Part shown: piece by piece, positions 27,713 to 35,574 of the stretch
Layout of the letters: every line of letters starts with the position of its first letter
Numbering within the stretch: position 1 is the first letter of the stretch
NCBI RefSeq assembly: GCF_021398735.1
Contig: NZ_CP090349.1
Coordinates: 62,001-126,000, forward strand
DNA: 64,000 bases
DNA from: Methylobacterium oryzae
Lineage (GTDB): Bacteria; Pseudomonadota; Alphaproteobacteria; Rhizobiales; Beijerinckiaceae
Direction: 5' to 3'
Made by a program: the position numbers and the translations under genes
The notes under the pieces: generated by a model
The model's input: the letters and a program-made list of their open reading frames with translations, nothing else
Databases searched by the model: none
Told to the model about the DNA's origin: nothing

Positions 27713-27990
27713 CAGATCAAATCCACGACGCTCTCAGCGACGGCCTCATGTTCGGAGATCTGATGGCGGCGCGCAATGAACCGTTGGCAGGACTCGAGCG
27801 CCCAAACCGGCTCGCGCTTCCGCCCCATACCCCGGAGCGCTGTCGGGGGTGGGACGTCCCCGTCGCGGACCCGACGAGCGAGTTCACCGGTATCCCGGCA
27901 GTCGAAGAAAGCTGCCACGAGATCGGCGCGCATGACGCCGGGCCAAGCGCCGTGAGGCGGAAAGCGGGCAGGGAGAGCGCGATCGCGCAT
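27712..27990 (-). CDS. Excisionase-like small DNA-binding protein
   Basis: This 92-residue protein directly precedes the integrase and shares one base with it. The N-terminal part is FPPHGAWPGVMRADLVAAFF and then RDTGELARRVRDGDVPPP, ending ALESCQRFIARRHQ. Proteins with this exact layout, LVAAFF-DCRDTGEL-ARRV, occur upstream of tyrosine integrases in Rhizobiales and carry a compact winged or MerR/AlpA-like helix-turn-helix. The role as recombination directionality factor is inferred from position. The upstream gene stops 3 bp before its ATG. Confidence 0.65.
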   Translation of the reverse strand: MRDRALPARFPPHGAWPGVMRADLVAAFFDCRDTGELARRVRDGDVPPPTALRGMGRKREPVWALESCQRFIARRHQISEHEAVAESVVDLI

Positions 27991-27993
27991 CGG

Positions 27994-28932
27994 CTACCGA
28001 GCCCCCGACAGCTTGAGCATGGCTGGATTTTCGTCGTGGCGACCGATGCCGAACTCCTCGAGGATTGCCGCCGGAACAAGGGTTTTCGGGCTGTTCGGCG
28101 CTTCGCTGTCCCGCCACGGCCAGTGCCCTCGAGTGTCCTGCCAACGCTGTACCCGATCGCGCCACGAATCGTCCGCAACGGACGCTGGCGCTGCTGCAGC
28201 GAGCTTCACTGGGGCAGCCGTGTAGTCCCGCGAGCGCTGCTGGTTCAGCCACGCGTCGGCAGTTTTCACAAACTCGGTGCCGACCTTGCCGATGCGGCTC
28301 TGCTCGGCGGCGTAGGCTGTGGCTCCAGCAATGATCTCATCCGGGCTGGCGCCTCGTCGGCATGCCTCCAGCCAACGTTTCCGGGCAAGCGTTGTCGAAA
28401 ACGCGACGTTCCGCTTCGGGTACATCGCCTTGAATTTGAAGAAGCCTTCGGGCTCATCCCCAGTGGGGACTATAGCGGTATATGTAGCTTTAGCCGCTTT
28501 CGTTTCGCTTTCCGTTTGCTTCTCAATTTCAGAACCTAATGCTTCCCCTGCATCCTGTAATTCCAATGACTTAGGCCGAACGCCAAGCTTCCCAGCAGCG
28601 CGTTTCCGCTCGACTTTTTCGCTGACGAATTGATGCTCGCGAGCGACCTGATCGTTACGCCAATTGCCCTCAATTAAGGTCCAATTGGCCAGGACGATTG
28701 GCTTCAAATTGGCCCAACGCTTGGGCGTGATGCCGAGCATCCGGGCCAGCCGAACGTCGTCGTCAGGCAGGCAGCAACGGGGCGACCGCCATGTGAAAAG
28801 CTGCAGGCGGAAGTGGCTGATCGACGACGGAGCGAGATGGTCGATGACGACCCTGAGCCCGTCGCGCTTGCCCCGAGCCGGCCGCTTCCGCTTTACGATC
28901 GAGGCAGGGGAGGTACGGGCGGGCTCAGCCAT
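27994..28932 (-). CDS. DUF1376-like replication/mobilization accessory protein
   Basis: This 312-residue protein has, after a basic N-terminus, the sequence LQLFTWRSPRCCLPDDDVRLARMLGITPKRWANLKP, which fits the DUF1376 signature (W..DAREC..DDD..LA...G...W). That family resembles primosomal or replication initiator proteins. The central part (about 120-190, DNA 28470-28690) is noticeably AT-richer than the rest. The C-terminal region contains a helical AT segment (KRNVAFSTTLARKRWLEA). Start ATG 28932 overlaps the relaxase stop (ATGGCTGA, 8 bp), so they are translated in tandem. Role inferred. Confidence 0.65.
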   Translation of the reverse strand: MAEPARTSPASIVKRKRPARGKRDGLRVVIDHLAPSSISHFRLQLFTWRSPRCCLPDDDVRLARMLGITPKRWANLKPIVLANWTLIEGNWRNDQVAREHQFVSEKVERKRAAGKLGVRPKSLELQDAGEALGSEIEKQTESETKAAKATYTAIVPTGDEPEGFFKFKAMYPKRNVAFSTTLARKRWLEACRRGASPDEIIAGATAYAAEQSRIGKVGTEFVKTADAWLNQQRSRDYTAAPVKLAAAAPASVADDSWRDRVQRWQDTRGHWPWRDSEAPNSPKTLVPAAILEEFGIGRHDENPAMLKLSGAR

Positions 28933-31675
28933 CGAGGGCGAGCCCTTTGCCGCGACGGCGGTCGTGCGTCGATCGTTGAGCGTCCGTCGCGCCTCTCTGC
29001 TCGACGGCGGGGACTCGCGTCTCAGATATGCCGCCAACGGATCGAGGTGGGTCCATCAGTTCCCGGCTCACGCCGATCGCGGCGGGATGATCGAGCGTCG
29101 AGGCCTTCTCCCCCGAGCGAGCGAGGAGCCGCGCGAGCGCGATCCGGCGCTCGTCGGGGCCGACCGAACGGCTCCGCTCGCTCAGAGACCGGCCTTGACG
29201 GACCGCGGCGTCGAGACTGACGCGGTCAACGAACAACCGGGTGATCTCGCGTGCCCGGCTCGCAGCTACGAAGGCGTGGTGCCGATCGAGCCCGGCATCG
29301 ACCCAGACCAGCGCTTCGTCGGTGGTCAGCCCCTGAGCCCCGAAGCAGGTCGTGGCGTAAGCGTGCCCGAGGCGCACACGGCCTCGATGGTCGGCCAGCT
29401 CGGCAGGCGCGAAGCCGACCTCGCGGTCGCCGATCCTAGCTGTCAGGCGCAGCCCGGCTTCGTCGTGGCCACCGTGCCGCTCGATCCTGGTGAGGACAGC
29501 TTCCGTGCCGTTGATCGCGCCGATTGTGTCGAGGCGGGCGAGGAAGCGGATCCGGTCGCCCACGGCCAAGCCGAGCCGGTGCGGGTGACCCGAGGCGGTG
29601 ACCGCCGTCAGGCTCGCGTCATCCTCTGCCGCGAGACGCCCCTCGCCCCGCAGAACTTCGCGCGCAGCCGCGTTCAGTGCCAGCACCTGACGGTTGGTCC
29701 GCGCGATCAGAAGCGGTTCCGCCGTGTTTCGGGCTGACTCGCGCGCCGAGACCCAGGCGGCGATCATCGCCGTGACGGTGGCGCGGGGGCCGGCACACGC
29801 GTTGACGACGCCGTGGCGATCGAACAGCGCGAGGGCTTCTCCGGCACGCCCTGCGCCGAGATGCGTCACCGCCTCGCGTGCCCAGCCGTGACGCTGACGT
29901 ACGATGGTGTCGACCCGCTGCGTCCCGATCGCATCGGCGACGATACGAAGGCCAGGGCCACCGATCGGCTGCAGCTGCTTGCGGTCGCCGACGAGACGCA
30001 ACGCCACCTGCTCACCCCGAGCCCAGGCGTGCTCGACCTCCTGCAGGATCCGATGAAGCTGCCGGCTGCCGGTGAGGCCGGCCTCGTCGATCAGCAGCAG
30101 GGTCTTGTCCTGCAGGAACGGCCGTCCCTGATCCGCGCCCGCCAGCCAGCTGTCGATGGCCCGCGCCTCGATCGCGAGGTCGTCGCGCAGAGCGTGGGCG
30201 ACCTTCCAGGCGCTCGCCGCGCCGATGACGCGCCAACCGGTCTCCCGCCAAGCCTGCGCCACCGGCGCGAGCAGCGTCGTCTTGCCGACCCCTGGCGCGC
30301 CTTCGATGATGCCGAGAACTGGAGCGGCTGCAGCGAACCGTACGGCCTGCGCCTGTTCCGGGTTGAGGTCGGCGAGGCGCACGAGTTCCGCGACCCGCGC
30401 CGTGGCCGGAGAGTTGTCCACGCTGCATGCGGCGAGGTCGAGCGCGGCGGCCTGCAGACCGCGCTCGATGCCGATCATCTCCCGTGTCGAGTAGACCGGG
30501 TGCGGCCAGCGCGCGTCACGCCCGAGTGCCACGACTTCGCCGGCCGCGACCAGCCGGTCGACCTCAGCCGCGGCGCGCTCGGCCCCGGTACCGGTGCCGA
30601 CGAGAGCCGATGCGACGGCGGCGACCAGATGCCGGTGTTCGAACAGGCTCTGCGTCTGGGTGAGCGCGCTCGGGATCGCCTCGACCTGAGCGCGGATCAA
30701 GGCCTCCCGCTCGTCATGCGACAGAACAGGAACCTCACGCCCCCGGTCGACGGCCGCGCGCAGCACTGCCTCCGGTTCGAACCCACGCGCCGCGGCGCGC
30801 TCGCGCCAGAAGGCGTGACGATCCTCGCCCGCGTGGGTCGCCGGCTCCTTAGCCCGTCGGGAGGCCCGCGCCTTGGCGGCGGCGAAAGCGGGCGCCTCGG
30901 CGCTGCTGCCGATGCCGGCCTGCGCGAGCTCGTCCTCAATCTCGTTGCGACGGGCCGAGAAGTACGCGCACAGGCCACGGTCGACGCCGGCGACCTCGAA
31001 CAGGCCATTCGAGCCGGCGGGCTCGATCGCAAGCCCGATCCGCTGCAGGCCACGGGCTAACTCGGCGTGGTAGACCGCGCCGGCCGCCATCTTCCAGGCA
31101 AACAGGGCCTTGCCGTCAAGGGCACCAAAACTGCCGTCGGCCCGCTGCGCCAGAGACAATACACAGTTGTGCGCATGACACGCCATGTCGGCGAAGATCA
31201 GGCCATCTTCATGCTCAGCCGGACGCGCCTCGCCATGCTGGAACAGCGCCACCGTGAGTTTGACCCGCTCGCGGATCAGTCCACCTTTACCGCGGCGGCA
31301 GAAAGCCGCGTTCCGGTCGAGCAGGTCAACCGCGGCAGCGACCGCCGCCGCCTGCGCCACCTCCACCGCGACCCGCATCTCCGGGTCGCCGAGCGCCCAG
31401 AGCAGAGACACGGATTTGGGCGCGCTGAAGGTGACGTCGTAGCCGCCGACCCGCTCGGCCCGGCCATCGCGGTGGCTGAGCAGTGGACGACCATGCTCGT
31501 CCCGGGCGGCATGCAGGCGCTCGAACGGTACGCGCTCGACCTGTGTACCGGCCTCTACGCCGAGACCGGGACCGACGCTGAGCCACCGTCCGGCCGGCTC
31601 GCGACCGCCGAGATAGTACTCGACCTGAGCGAGATAGTAGCGAGGGGATGTTCCTGCCGCGATCGACGCGACCAT
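28925..31675 (-). CDS. MobF-family conjugative relaxase with helicase domain (TrwC/TraA-like)
   Basis: This 916-residue protein is the nicking enzyme that starts DNA transfer. The N-terminal relaxase domain (1-300) carries YYLAQVEYYLGGREPAG with catalytic-type Tyr, GYDVTFSAPKSVSLLWALG, and FADMACHAHNCVLSLAQR, the metal-binding His cluster. The SF1 helicase part (about 420-780) has Walker A GIIEGAPGVGKTTLLAPV, LLLIDEAGLTG, and motif VGDRKQLQPIGGPGLR. Sequence type is MobF. I use ATG 31675 with GGAGG upstream; the TTG at 31687 is less likely. It heads an operon with the DUF1376, excisionase and integrase genes. Confidence 0.9.
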   Translation of the reverse strand: MVASIAAGTSPRYYLAQVEYYLGGREPAGRWLSVGPGLGVEAGTQVERVPFERLHAARDEHGRPLLSHRDGRAERVGGYDVTFSAPKSVSLLWALGDPEMRVAVEVAQAAAVAAAVDLLDRNAAFCRRGKGGLIRERVKLTVALFQHGEARPAEHEDGLIFADMACHAHNCVLSLAQRADGSFGALDGKALFAWKMAAGAVYHAELARGLQRIGLAIEPAGSNGLFEVAGVDRGLCAYFSARRNEIEDELAQAGIGSSAEAPAFAAAKARASRRAKEPATHAGEDRHAFWRERAAARGFEPEAVLRAAVDRGREVPVLSHDEREALIRAQVEAIPSALTQTQSLFEHRHLVAAVASALVGTGTGAERAAAEVDRLVAAGEVVALGRDARWPHPVYSTREMIGIERGLQAAALDLAACSVDNSPATARVAELVRLADLNPEQAQAVRFAAAAPVLGIIEGAPGVGKTTLLAPVAQAWRETGWRVIGAASAWKVAHALRDDLAIEARAIDSWLAGADQGRPFLQDKTLLLIDEAGLTGSRQLHRILQEVEHAWARGEQVALRLVGDRKQLQPIGGPGLRIVADAIGTQRVDTIVRQRHGWAREAVTHLGAGRAGEALALFDRHGVVNACAGPRATVTAMIAAWVSARESARNTAEPLLIARTNRQVLALNAAAREVLRGEGRLAAEDDASLTAVTASGHPHRLGLAVGDRIRFLARLDTIGAINGTEAVLTRIERHGGHDEAGLRLTARIGDREVGFAPAELADHRGRVRLGHAYATTCFGAQGLTTDEALVWVDAGLDRHHAFVAASRAREITRLFVDRVSLDAAVRQGRSLSERSRSVGPDERRIALARLLARSGEKASTLDHPAAIGVSRELMDPPRSVGGISETRVPAVEQRGATDAQRSTHDRRRGKGLALDG

Positions 31676-31863
31676 GGCTGCCTCCAAATTTGGAAGCAGT
31701 TCAGTAGGCGTACCTCGGGCGGCCCAATTGCATTGCTAGACACATCATCGCGTGGCTACGGCTCGCCAGAAAATAAGCTGCAATGCAATTCCAGGCCGTG
31801 AGCCTGATGCTCAATCTGCTCCGTCCACGGACCCGTGTCCGCGGCACCGACCAGGAGCAGACC
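31676..31863. promoter_or_regulatory. Divergent control region of the mobilization genes
   Basis: The relaxase operon (minus) and the ParA-like operon (plus) start from opposite sides of this 188-bp stretch. It contains the perfect palindrome CCAAATTTGG (31684-31693), overlapping the relaxase SD. It also has an 11-bp inverted repeat AATTGCATTGC (31726-31736) / GCAATGCAATT (31780-31790). Such symmetric sites suggest a dimeric repressor controlling both directions, and the AT-rich stretch may also contain oriT. Confidence 0.6.
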
Positions 31864-32748
31864 ATGCCAGCCAGACCTTCGCAGCCCGCTCGGCCGACCG
31901 GCGACACCGGTTCTCATCCACCGCCCGCCTCCATCGCTCCGCGCCCCCAGTTCGTCACGGTGGCCAGCGGCAAAGGCGGCGTCGGCAAGTCCACGCTGGC
32001 GACCCTGATCGCCGATCTCTGGACGCTGGCCGGACGGCCCTACCGCCCTTTCCAGGTCGACGATCAGCGCCGGCTCGGGGCGATGCTCGGGGCCCGCGTA
32101 GCCACCATCGTGCCGGACTACGAGGCCGCGATGCGGGCGCCTCGGGCGCTGACCGGCCCGTTCGCACCGCTCTACGACGCCTGCGCCGAGGCGCCTCGGA
32201 CCGAGGCCTGCGTCCTGCTCGATGTCGGCGCCAACCGGGTCGAGCTGACGGCGCTCTGGGCGCGCAAGGCCGAGTTGCAGGAGGATTTGGCCGCCTGGGG
32301 CATGTCCGCCGTCGTGCTCGTGCCCGCGCCGATCGAGAGCGAGGCGCTGCGACAGGCGGCCGCGACGATTCGGGCCTTCGCGCAGGCTCTGCCGCAGGCG
32401 AGCATCGTCTTCGTCGAGAACCAGCGCGACGGTCGCCTGTCGGAACTCAAGCCGCGCTCGGACGCTGCCCTCGTCTGGCGCTCGGAACTCGCGCCGCTCC
32501 TCGACGGCCCCGGCCGACACCATCGCGTCATGCCGCTCATCGAGGCGGATGCCTGGAGCGCCTACGAGAACCACGCGTTGCGCTTCATCAAGGCCATGAG
32601 CCTCGCGCCAATCGAGGCCGCCGCGCTGCTCGGCGAGGAGGTATCCGAGGCCAAGATCATGCGCTCGGCGGTGACCGCCTTCGTGCGCACGATGCGGGCG
32701 GAGCTCGCGCCCCTCCTGCCGGGCATCGTCGCCCCCGGAGAGGCGTGA
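31864..32748 (+). CDS. ParA/MinD-like ATPase of the mobilization cluster
   Basis: This 294-residue deviant Walker ATPase begins, after a Pro-rich tail, QFVTVASGKGGVGKSTLATLIADLWTLAG (about 35-60). The Lys in GKGGVGKS is the deviant Walker A signature of the ParA/MinD family. VLLDVGANRVELT forms the Walker B strand. Such proteins position plasmid or conjugation complexes (VirC1, ParA types). ATG 31864 has AGGAG 6 nt upstream. The stop shares one base with the next ATG (TGATG), so the downstream protein is translationally coupled. Which complex it positions cannot be read from the sequence. Confidence 0.8.
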   Translation: MPARPSQPARPTGDTGSHPPPASIAPRPQFVTVASGKGGVGKSTLATLIADLWTLAGRPYRPFQVDDQRRLGAMLGARVATIVPDYEAAMRAPRALTGPFAPLYDACAEAPRTEACVLLDVGANRVELTALWARKAELQEDLAAWGMSAVVLVPAPIESEALRQAAATIRAFAQALPQASIVFVENQRDGRLSELKPRSDAALVWRSELAPLLDGPGRHHRVMPLIEADAWSAYENHALRFIKAMSLAPIEAAALLGEEVSEAKIMRSAVTAFVRTMRAELAPLLPGIVAPGEA

Positions 32749-33251
32749 TGCCCGCCGACCTCGGCCGCGGCAGGCATGAGGAAGTCCCCGGACCATCGAC
32801 GCACGCTCCTGGTTCGGGCCTGCCACGATCGGGATCCGCGCGGGAGGCCGTCGAGGAGGCGATCCTCGACGAAGGGCGGGCCGCCCGCCTCGCCCTGGCG
32901 CGGCGAACCGCACGGGAAGCGCTGACGGATCCCGGGGCAATCAGTGCGCGGCGGCTCAGCCGCCTCGGCCCAGACGGCCTCGCCCGGTTCATCAGGGAAC
33001 TGCGGCGCGAGGCGCGGACAGCGGTCGGGCAGAACCCGATCGGGAGCGGAGAGCGCTCGGCCGGGGCGACACCGGTCGCGCCCCGGCCGCGGCGGCCCGC
33101 GAAGCCGGCTGCCGCGAGGATCAAGGGCTGGTGGTGCGCGTGCCGAGAGGATGCTCCCGGCTTCGAGGCCCGGGCACGGCGCTGGGGCTACGCCACCGGC
33201 GCGCTGCTGGCGGCCGTCTGCGTCGTGCTGCTCCGCCTGAGCAACTTCTGA
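32748..33251 (+). CDS. Small protein with one C-terminal membrane helix, unknown function
   Basis: This 167-residue protein is coupled to the ParA-like gene by a one-base overlap. It is mostly charged and helical (REAVEEAILDEGRAARLALARR; RLSRLGPDGLARFIRELRRE), then Pro/Arg-rich. It ends in a single hydrophobic helix YATGALLAAVCVVLLRLSNF at the very C-terminus. No family is recognised. As a membrane-anchored partner it could tether the ATPase to the membrane near the coupling protein encoded 81 bp downstream. Confidence 0.6.
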   Translation: MPADLGRGRHEEVPGPSTHAPGSGLPRSGSAREAVEEAILDEGRAARLALARRTAREALTDPGAISARRLSRLGPDGLARFIRELRREARTAVGQNPIGSGERSAGATPVAPRPRRPAKPAAARIKGWWCACREDAPGFEARARRWGYATGALLAAVCVVLLRLSNF

Positions 33252-33332
33252 ACCCCGACGAGACCATCGAAAACCAAACGCGGACGCCCTCCGGGACGCC
33301 CGCGGCCCTCCTTCTCTGTCCAGGAACGAACG

Positions 33333-35072
33333 ATGTCCGCATTCCTCCAACCGCATCTTGGCATCGCGCCGCGCCGCTCATCGGCACCGTCGATCAGGAC
33401 GGCACTCCTCGCCATGGTTGTGATCGCGGTCGCCACGATGCCTGCGCTGACGGTGCTGGCGCTGCCCTTCACCGATCCCGGTGACGGCGCCTACCGGATC
33501 CCGCTTCGCCAGTTTGCAGCCTACCTCGACTATCCCTGGGTCGAACTCAGCATGCAGCGCCGGGCCGGCCTCGCTCTGCTCTGTGCCCTCGCCGGAGGGC
33601 TTGTCGCCGGCTTCCTCGCGCGCCGGAACACGCCGCTGAGCGATTGCGGGGTCATGCAACCCCATGCCGACGAGCCCCGACATTATCGAGACGAGGATGC
33701 TGCACGGATGCTGACCGGGCGCCTACGGCGCATTTACGGGGCCACGTCCAGGATGGGCCTCTGGCTCGCACCCGGCGTGCGGCTGCCGCGCGAGGCGGAG
33801 GGTCTGGGTCTGCTGGTCGTCGGCGACAGGGGTTCAGGTAAGTCGAACATCCTGCGGGCTCTGGCCAGTCAGGCCATGGCCCGCGGAGACCGGGTCCTCC
33901 TGCATTGCGTCAAGGGCGACGTCGCTCAGTCCTTTGATCGCGAGGAAACGGCGCTGATCGGCGCGCATCATGCCGAAGGCTGGGCCTGGGACGCGGCCGC
34001 CGACCTCGGCGGCGACGCGGCCTACATGGATCTGGCTGCCGCCGTCATTCCGATGTCGGAAGGCGGTGCATTCTGGGCGCAGAGCGCGCGAGCGGTGTTC
34101 GTTGACGTCCTGCACGACCTTGCCGCCGAGCAAGGAGGCCGCTGGACATTCCTGGACCTTTTCGAGCGTCTGCTCGACGAGCCCGACGCGATCCGCGCCA
34201 GGGTCGCCCGCCTCGACCTCTCCGCCAGCCCGCTGCTCGGTCAAGGCGAGGACGGGATCAGCAACACCACCTTCGGCGTGATGGCGACGCTGTGGTCCGG
34301 TGCCCTCGCCGGCATACGTCCGCTCGCTCTGGCCTGGGCCAACACGCCGCGGGAGCGGCGCTTCTCTGTCAGGCGCTGGTTGCGGGGGCAAGGACCGCGC
34401 ACAGTCGTCCTGCAGACGACGTCCGAGTACGAGGTTTTGTCGAGCTTGGTCTCGACGACCGTGCTCGGCCGGGTCGTGGTCGGGATCAGCGATCCGAGCC
34501 TGCCAGTCGACTCGCAACGCCGTGTGACCCTAGTGCTCGACGAGTTCGCAGCTCTCGGCCGGATCCCGCGCATCGAGACCGCCCTGGCCCTGGGTCGGGA
34601 GAAGGGCCTCGTGGTCGTCGCCGCGCTTCAGAGCCTCGCACAGCTTCCGGCCGTCTATGGCGCCGAGCAGGGACAGGTCGTGCAGGACCTGTTCCGACTG
34701 CGGATCTTCTCGGCTCTCGCCACGGGTGCCTCGGCGGAGCGGGCGGAGGCGCTTATCGGACGGCGGACGCTCGTCTGGCACGAGCGTAACGATGACCCGG
34801 ACCGCAAGGCTGCCTATCGGACCTTGCGCGGCGAGCGACCGCTTCTGTCGACGACGGCGCTGACCCGCGATCTCGGCGTCCGTCTGAGCGGCACCGATCC
34901 GGAGGACCCGACGCACAAGTGCCTACGCGCCGCGATCACCGGGCTCGGCGACGTCTACGAACTCGACTGGCCGCTGACGGTCTGGCCGAAGAAGCGGGAG
35001 GGCTACGTTGCCGCGCCCTGGCTGACCGCGCCACGCAAGGCCGGTCATGGCGTCAGGGCCGCGCAAGCCTAG
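33333..35072 (+). CDS. Type IV coupling protein (VirD4/TrwB/TraD-like ATPase)
   Basis: This 579-residue protein links a relaxase-DNA complex to a secretion channel. Two N-terminal membrane helices (ALLAMVVIAVATMPALTVLA at about 25-45; AGLALLCALAGGLVAGFLA at about 72-90) precede an AAA+ motor. Walker A is LLVVGDRGSGKSNILRALAS (about 160-180) and Walker B is VTLVLDEFAALGRI (about 400). The late blocks LVVVAALQSLAQLPAVYG and RIFSALATGASA are typical of TrwB. The protein is shorter than most family members and lacks a recognisable all-alpha domain. No VirB genes are nearby, so it must work with a helper system. Confidence 0.88.
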   Translation: MSAFLQPHLGIAPRRSSAPSIRTALLAMVVIAVATMPALTVLALPFTDPGDGAYRIPLRQFAAYLDYPWVELSMQRRAGLALLCALAGGLVAGFLARRNTPLSDCGVMQPHADEPRHYRDEDAARMLTGRLRRIYGATSRMGLWLAPGVRLPREAEGLGLLVVGDRGSGKSNILRALASQAMARGDRVLLHCVKGDVAQSFDREETALIGAHHAEGWAWDAAADLGGDAAYMDLAAAVIPMSEGGAFWAQSARAVFVDVLHDLAAEQGGRWTFLDLFERLLDEPDAIRARVARLDLSASPLLGQGEDGISNTTFGVMATLWSGALAGIRPLALAWANTPRERRFSVRRWLRGQGPRTVVLQTTSEYEVLSSLVSTTVLGRVVVGISDPSLPVDSQRRVTLVLDEFAALGRIPRIETALALGREKGLVVVAALQSLAQLPAVYGAEQGQVVQDLFRLRIFSALATGASAERAEALIGRRTLVWHERNDDPDRKAAYRTLRGERPLLSTTALTRDLGVRLSGTDPEDPTHKCLRAAITGLGDVYELDWPLTVWPKKREGYVAAPWLTAPRKAGHGVRAAQA

Positions 35073-35110
35073 CCGCTCGACACGACGCCGACCCCGAACA
35101 GCAAAAGGCC

Positions 35111-35134
35111 GCGGGTGGAAGGGTTTCCACCCGC
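35111..35134 (-). terminator. Hairpin terminator between convergent genes
   Basis: GCGGGTGGAA / TTCCACCCGC is a perfect 10-bp stem with loop GGGT. On the minus strand it is followed by GGCCTTTTGCTGTT, a T-rich tail, so it terminates the small gene at 35159. The stem would also stop plus-strand transcripts from the coupling protein gene. Confidence 0.75.
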
Positions 35135-35158
35135 AGCCCTGCTCACGTGGTCGTCAGA

Positions 35159-35428
35159 TCACAGGCCACGTTGCTCGAGCACGGCCGCCAGGACCGCGAC
35201 GGCCACACGGGCCGCCTCGACCTTCGGCAGCAATGCCTGGACCTGAGCGTCGCTCAGCTTATTGAGGCCGTCGCCGATCGGCAGGGCGCCGAGGGCGTCC
35301 TGGCAGGTTCTGACTGCGAAGCGGTGAGACTCGACCGCTTCGAGCCCACTGAGGGCTCGGAGCCTGCCGACGAGGTCGTCTCCGACCGCCTTGACCTTCA
35401 TGTCCAGTTCCATGTCGTATCCCGGCAT
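35159..35428 (-). CDS. Small helical protein of unknown function
   Basis: This 89-residue protein is predicted to be all-helical, with no membrane segment: ELDMKVKAVGDDLVGRLRAL, then SHRFAVRTCQDAL, and KVEAARVAVAVLAAVLEQRG. I begin at ATG 35428, preceded by AAGGAG at 10 nt; the longer open frame upstream is a shadow. No family is recognised. Located between the coupling protein and an unknown 495-residue gene, it may be part of the element's accessory set. Confidence 0.55.
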   Translation of the reverse strand: MPGYDMELDMKVKAVGDDLVGRLRALSGLEAVESHRFAVRTCQDALGALPIGDGLNKLSDAQVQALLPKVEAARVAVAVLAAVLEQRGL

Positions 35429-35574
35429 GAGCTTGCACTCCTTCCGTACGGGTCGAGCCGTCCCGGGCTTGGGAGCGGCTCGCGCGGGCTGCTCGGCCCA
35501 GCGCCCGCCCTGGATACGGGTGCTTGGTCCCGACGAATTGCAGTGCAGCAGAAGACCCCGGAAGAGCGCGCCCG

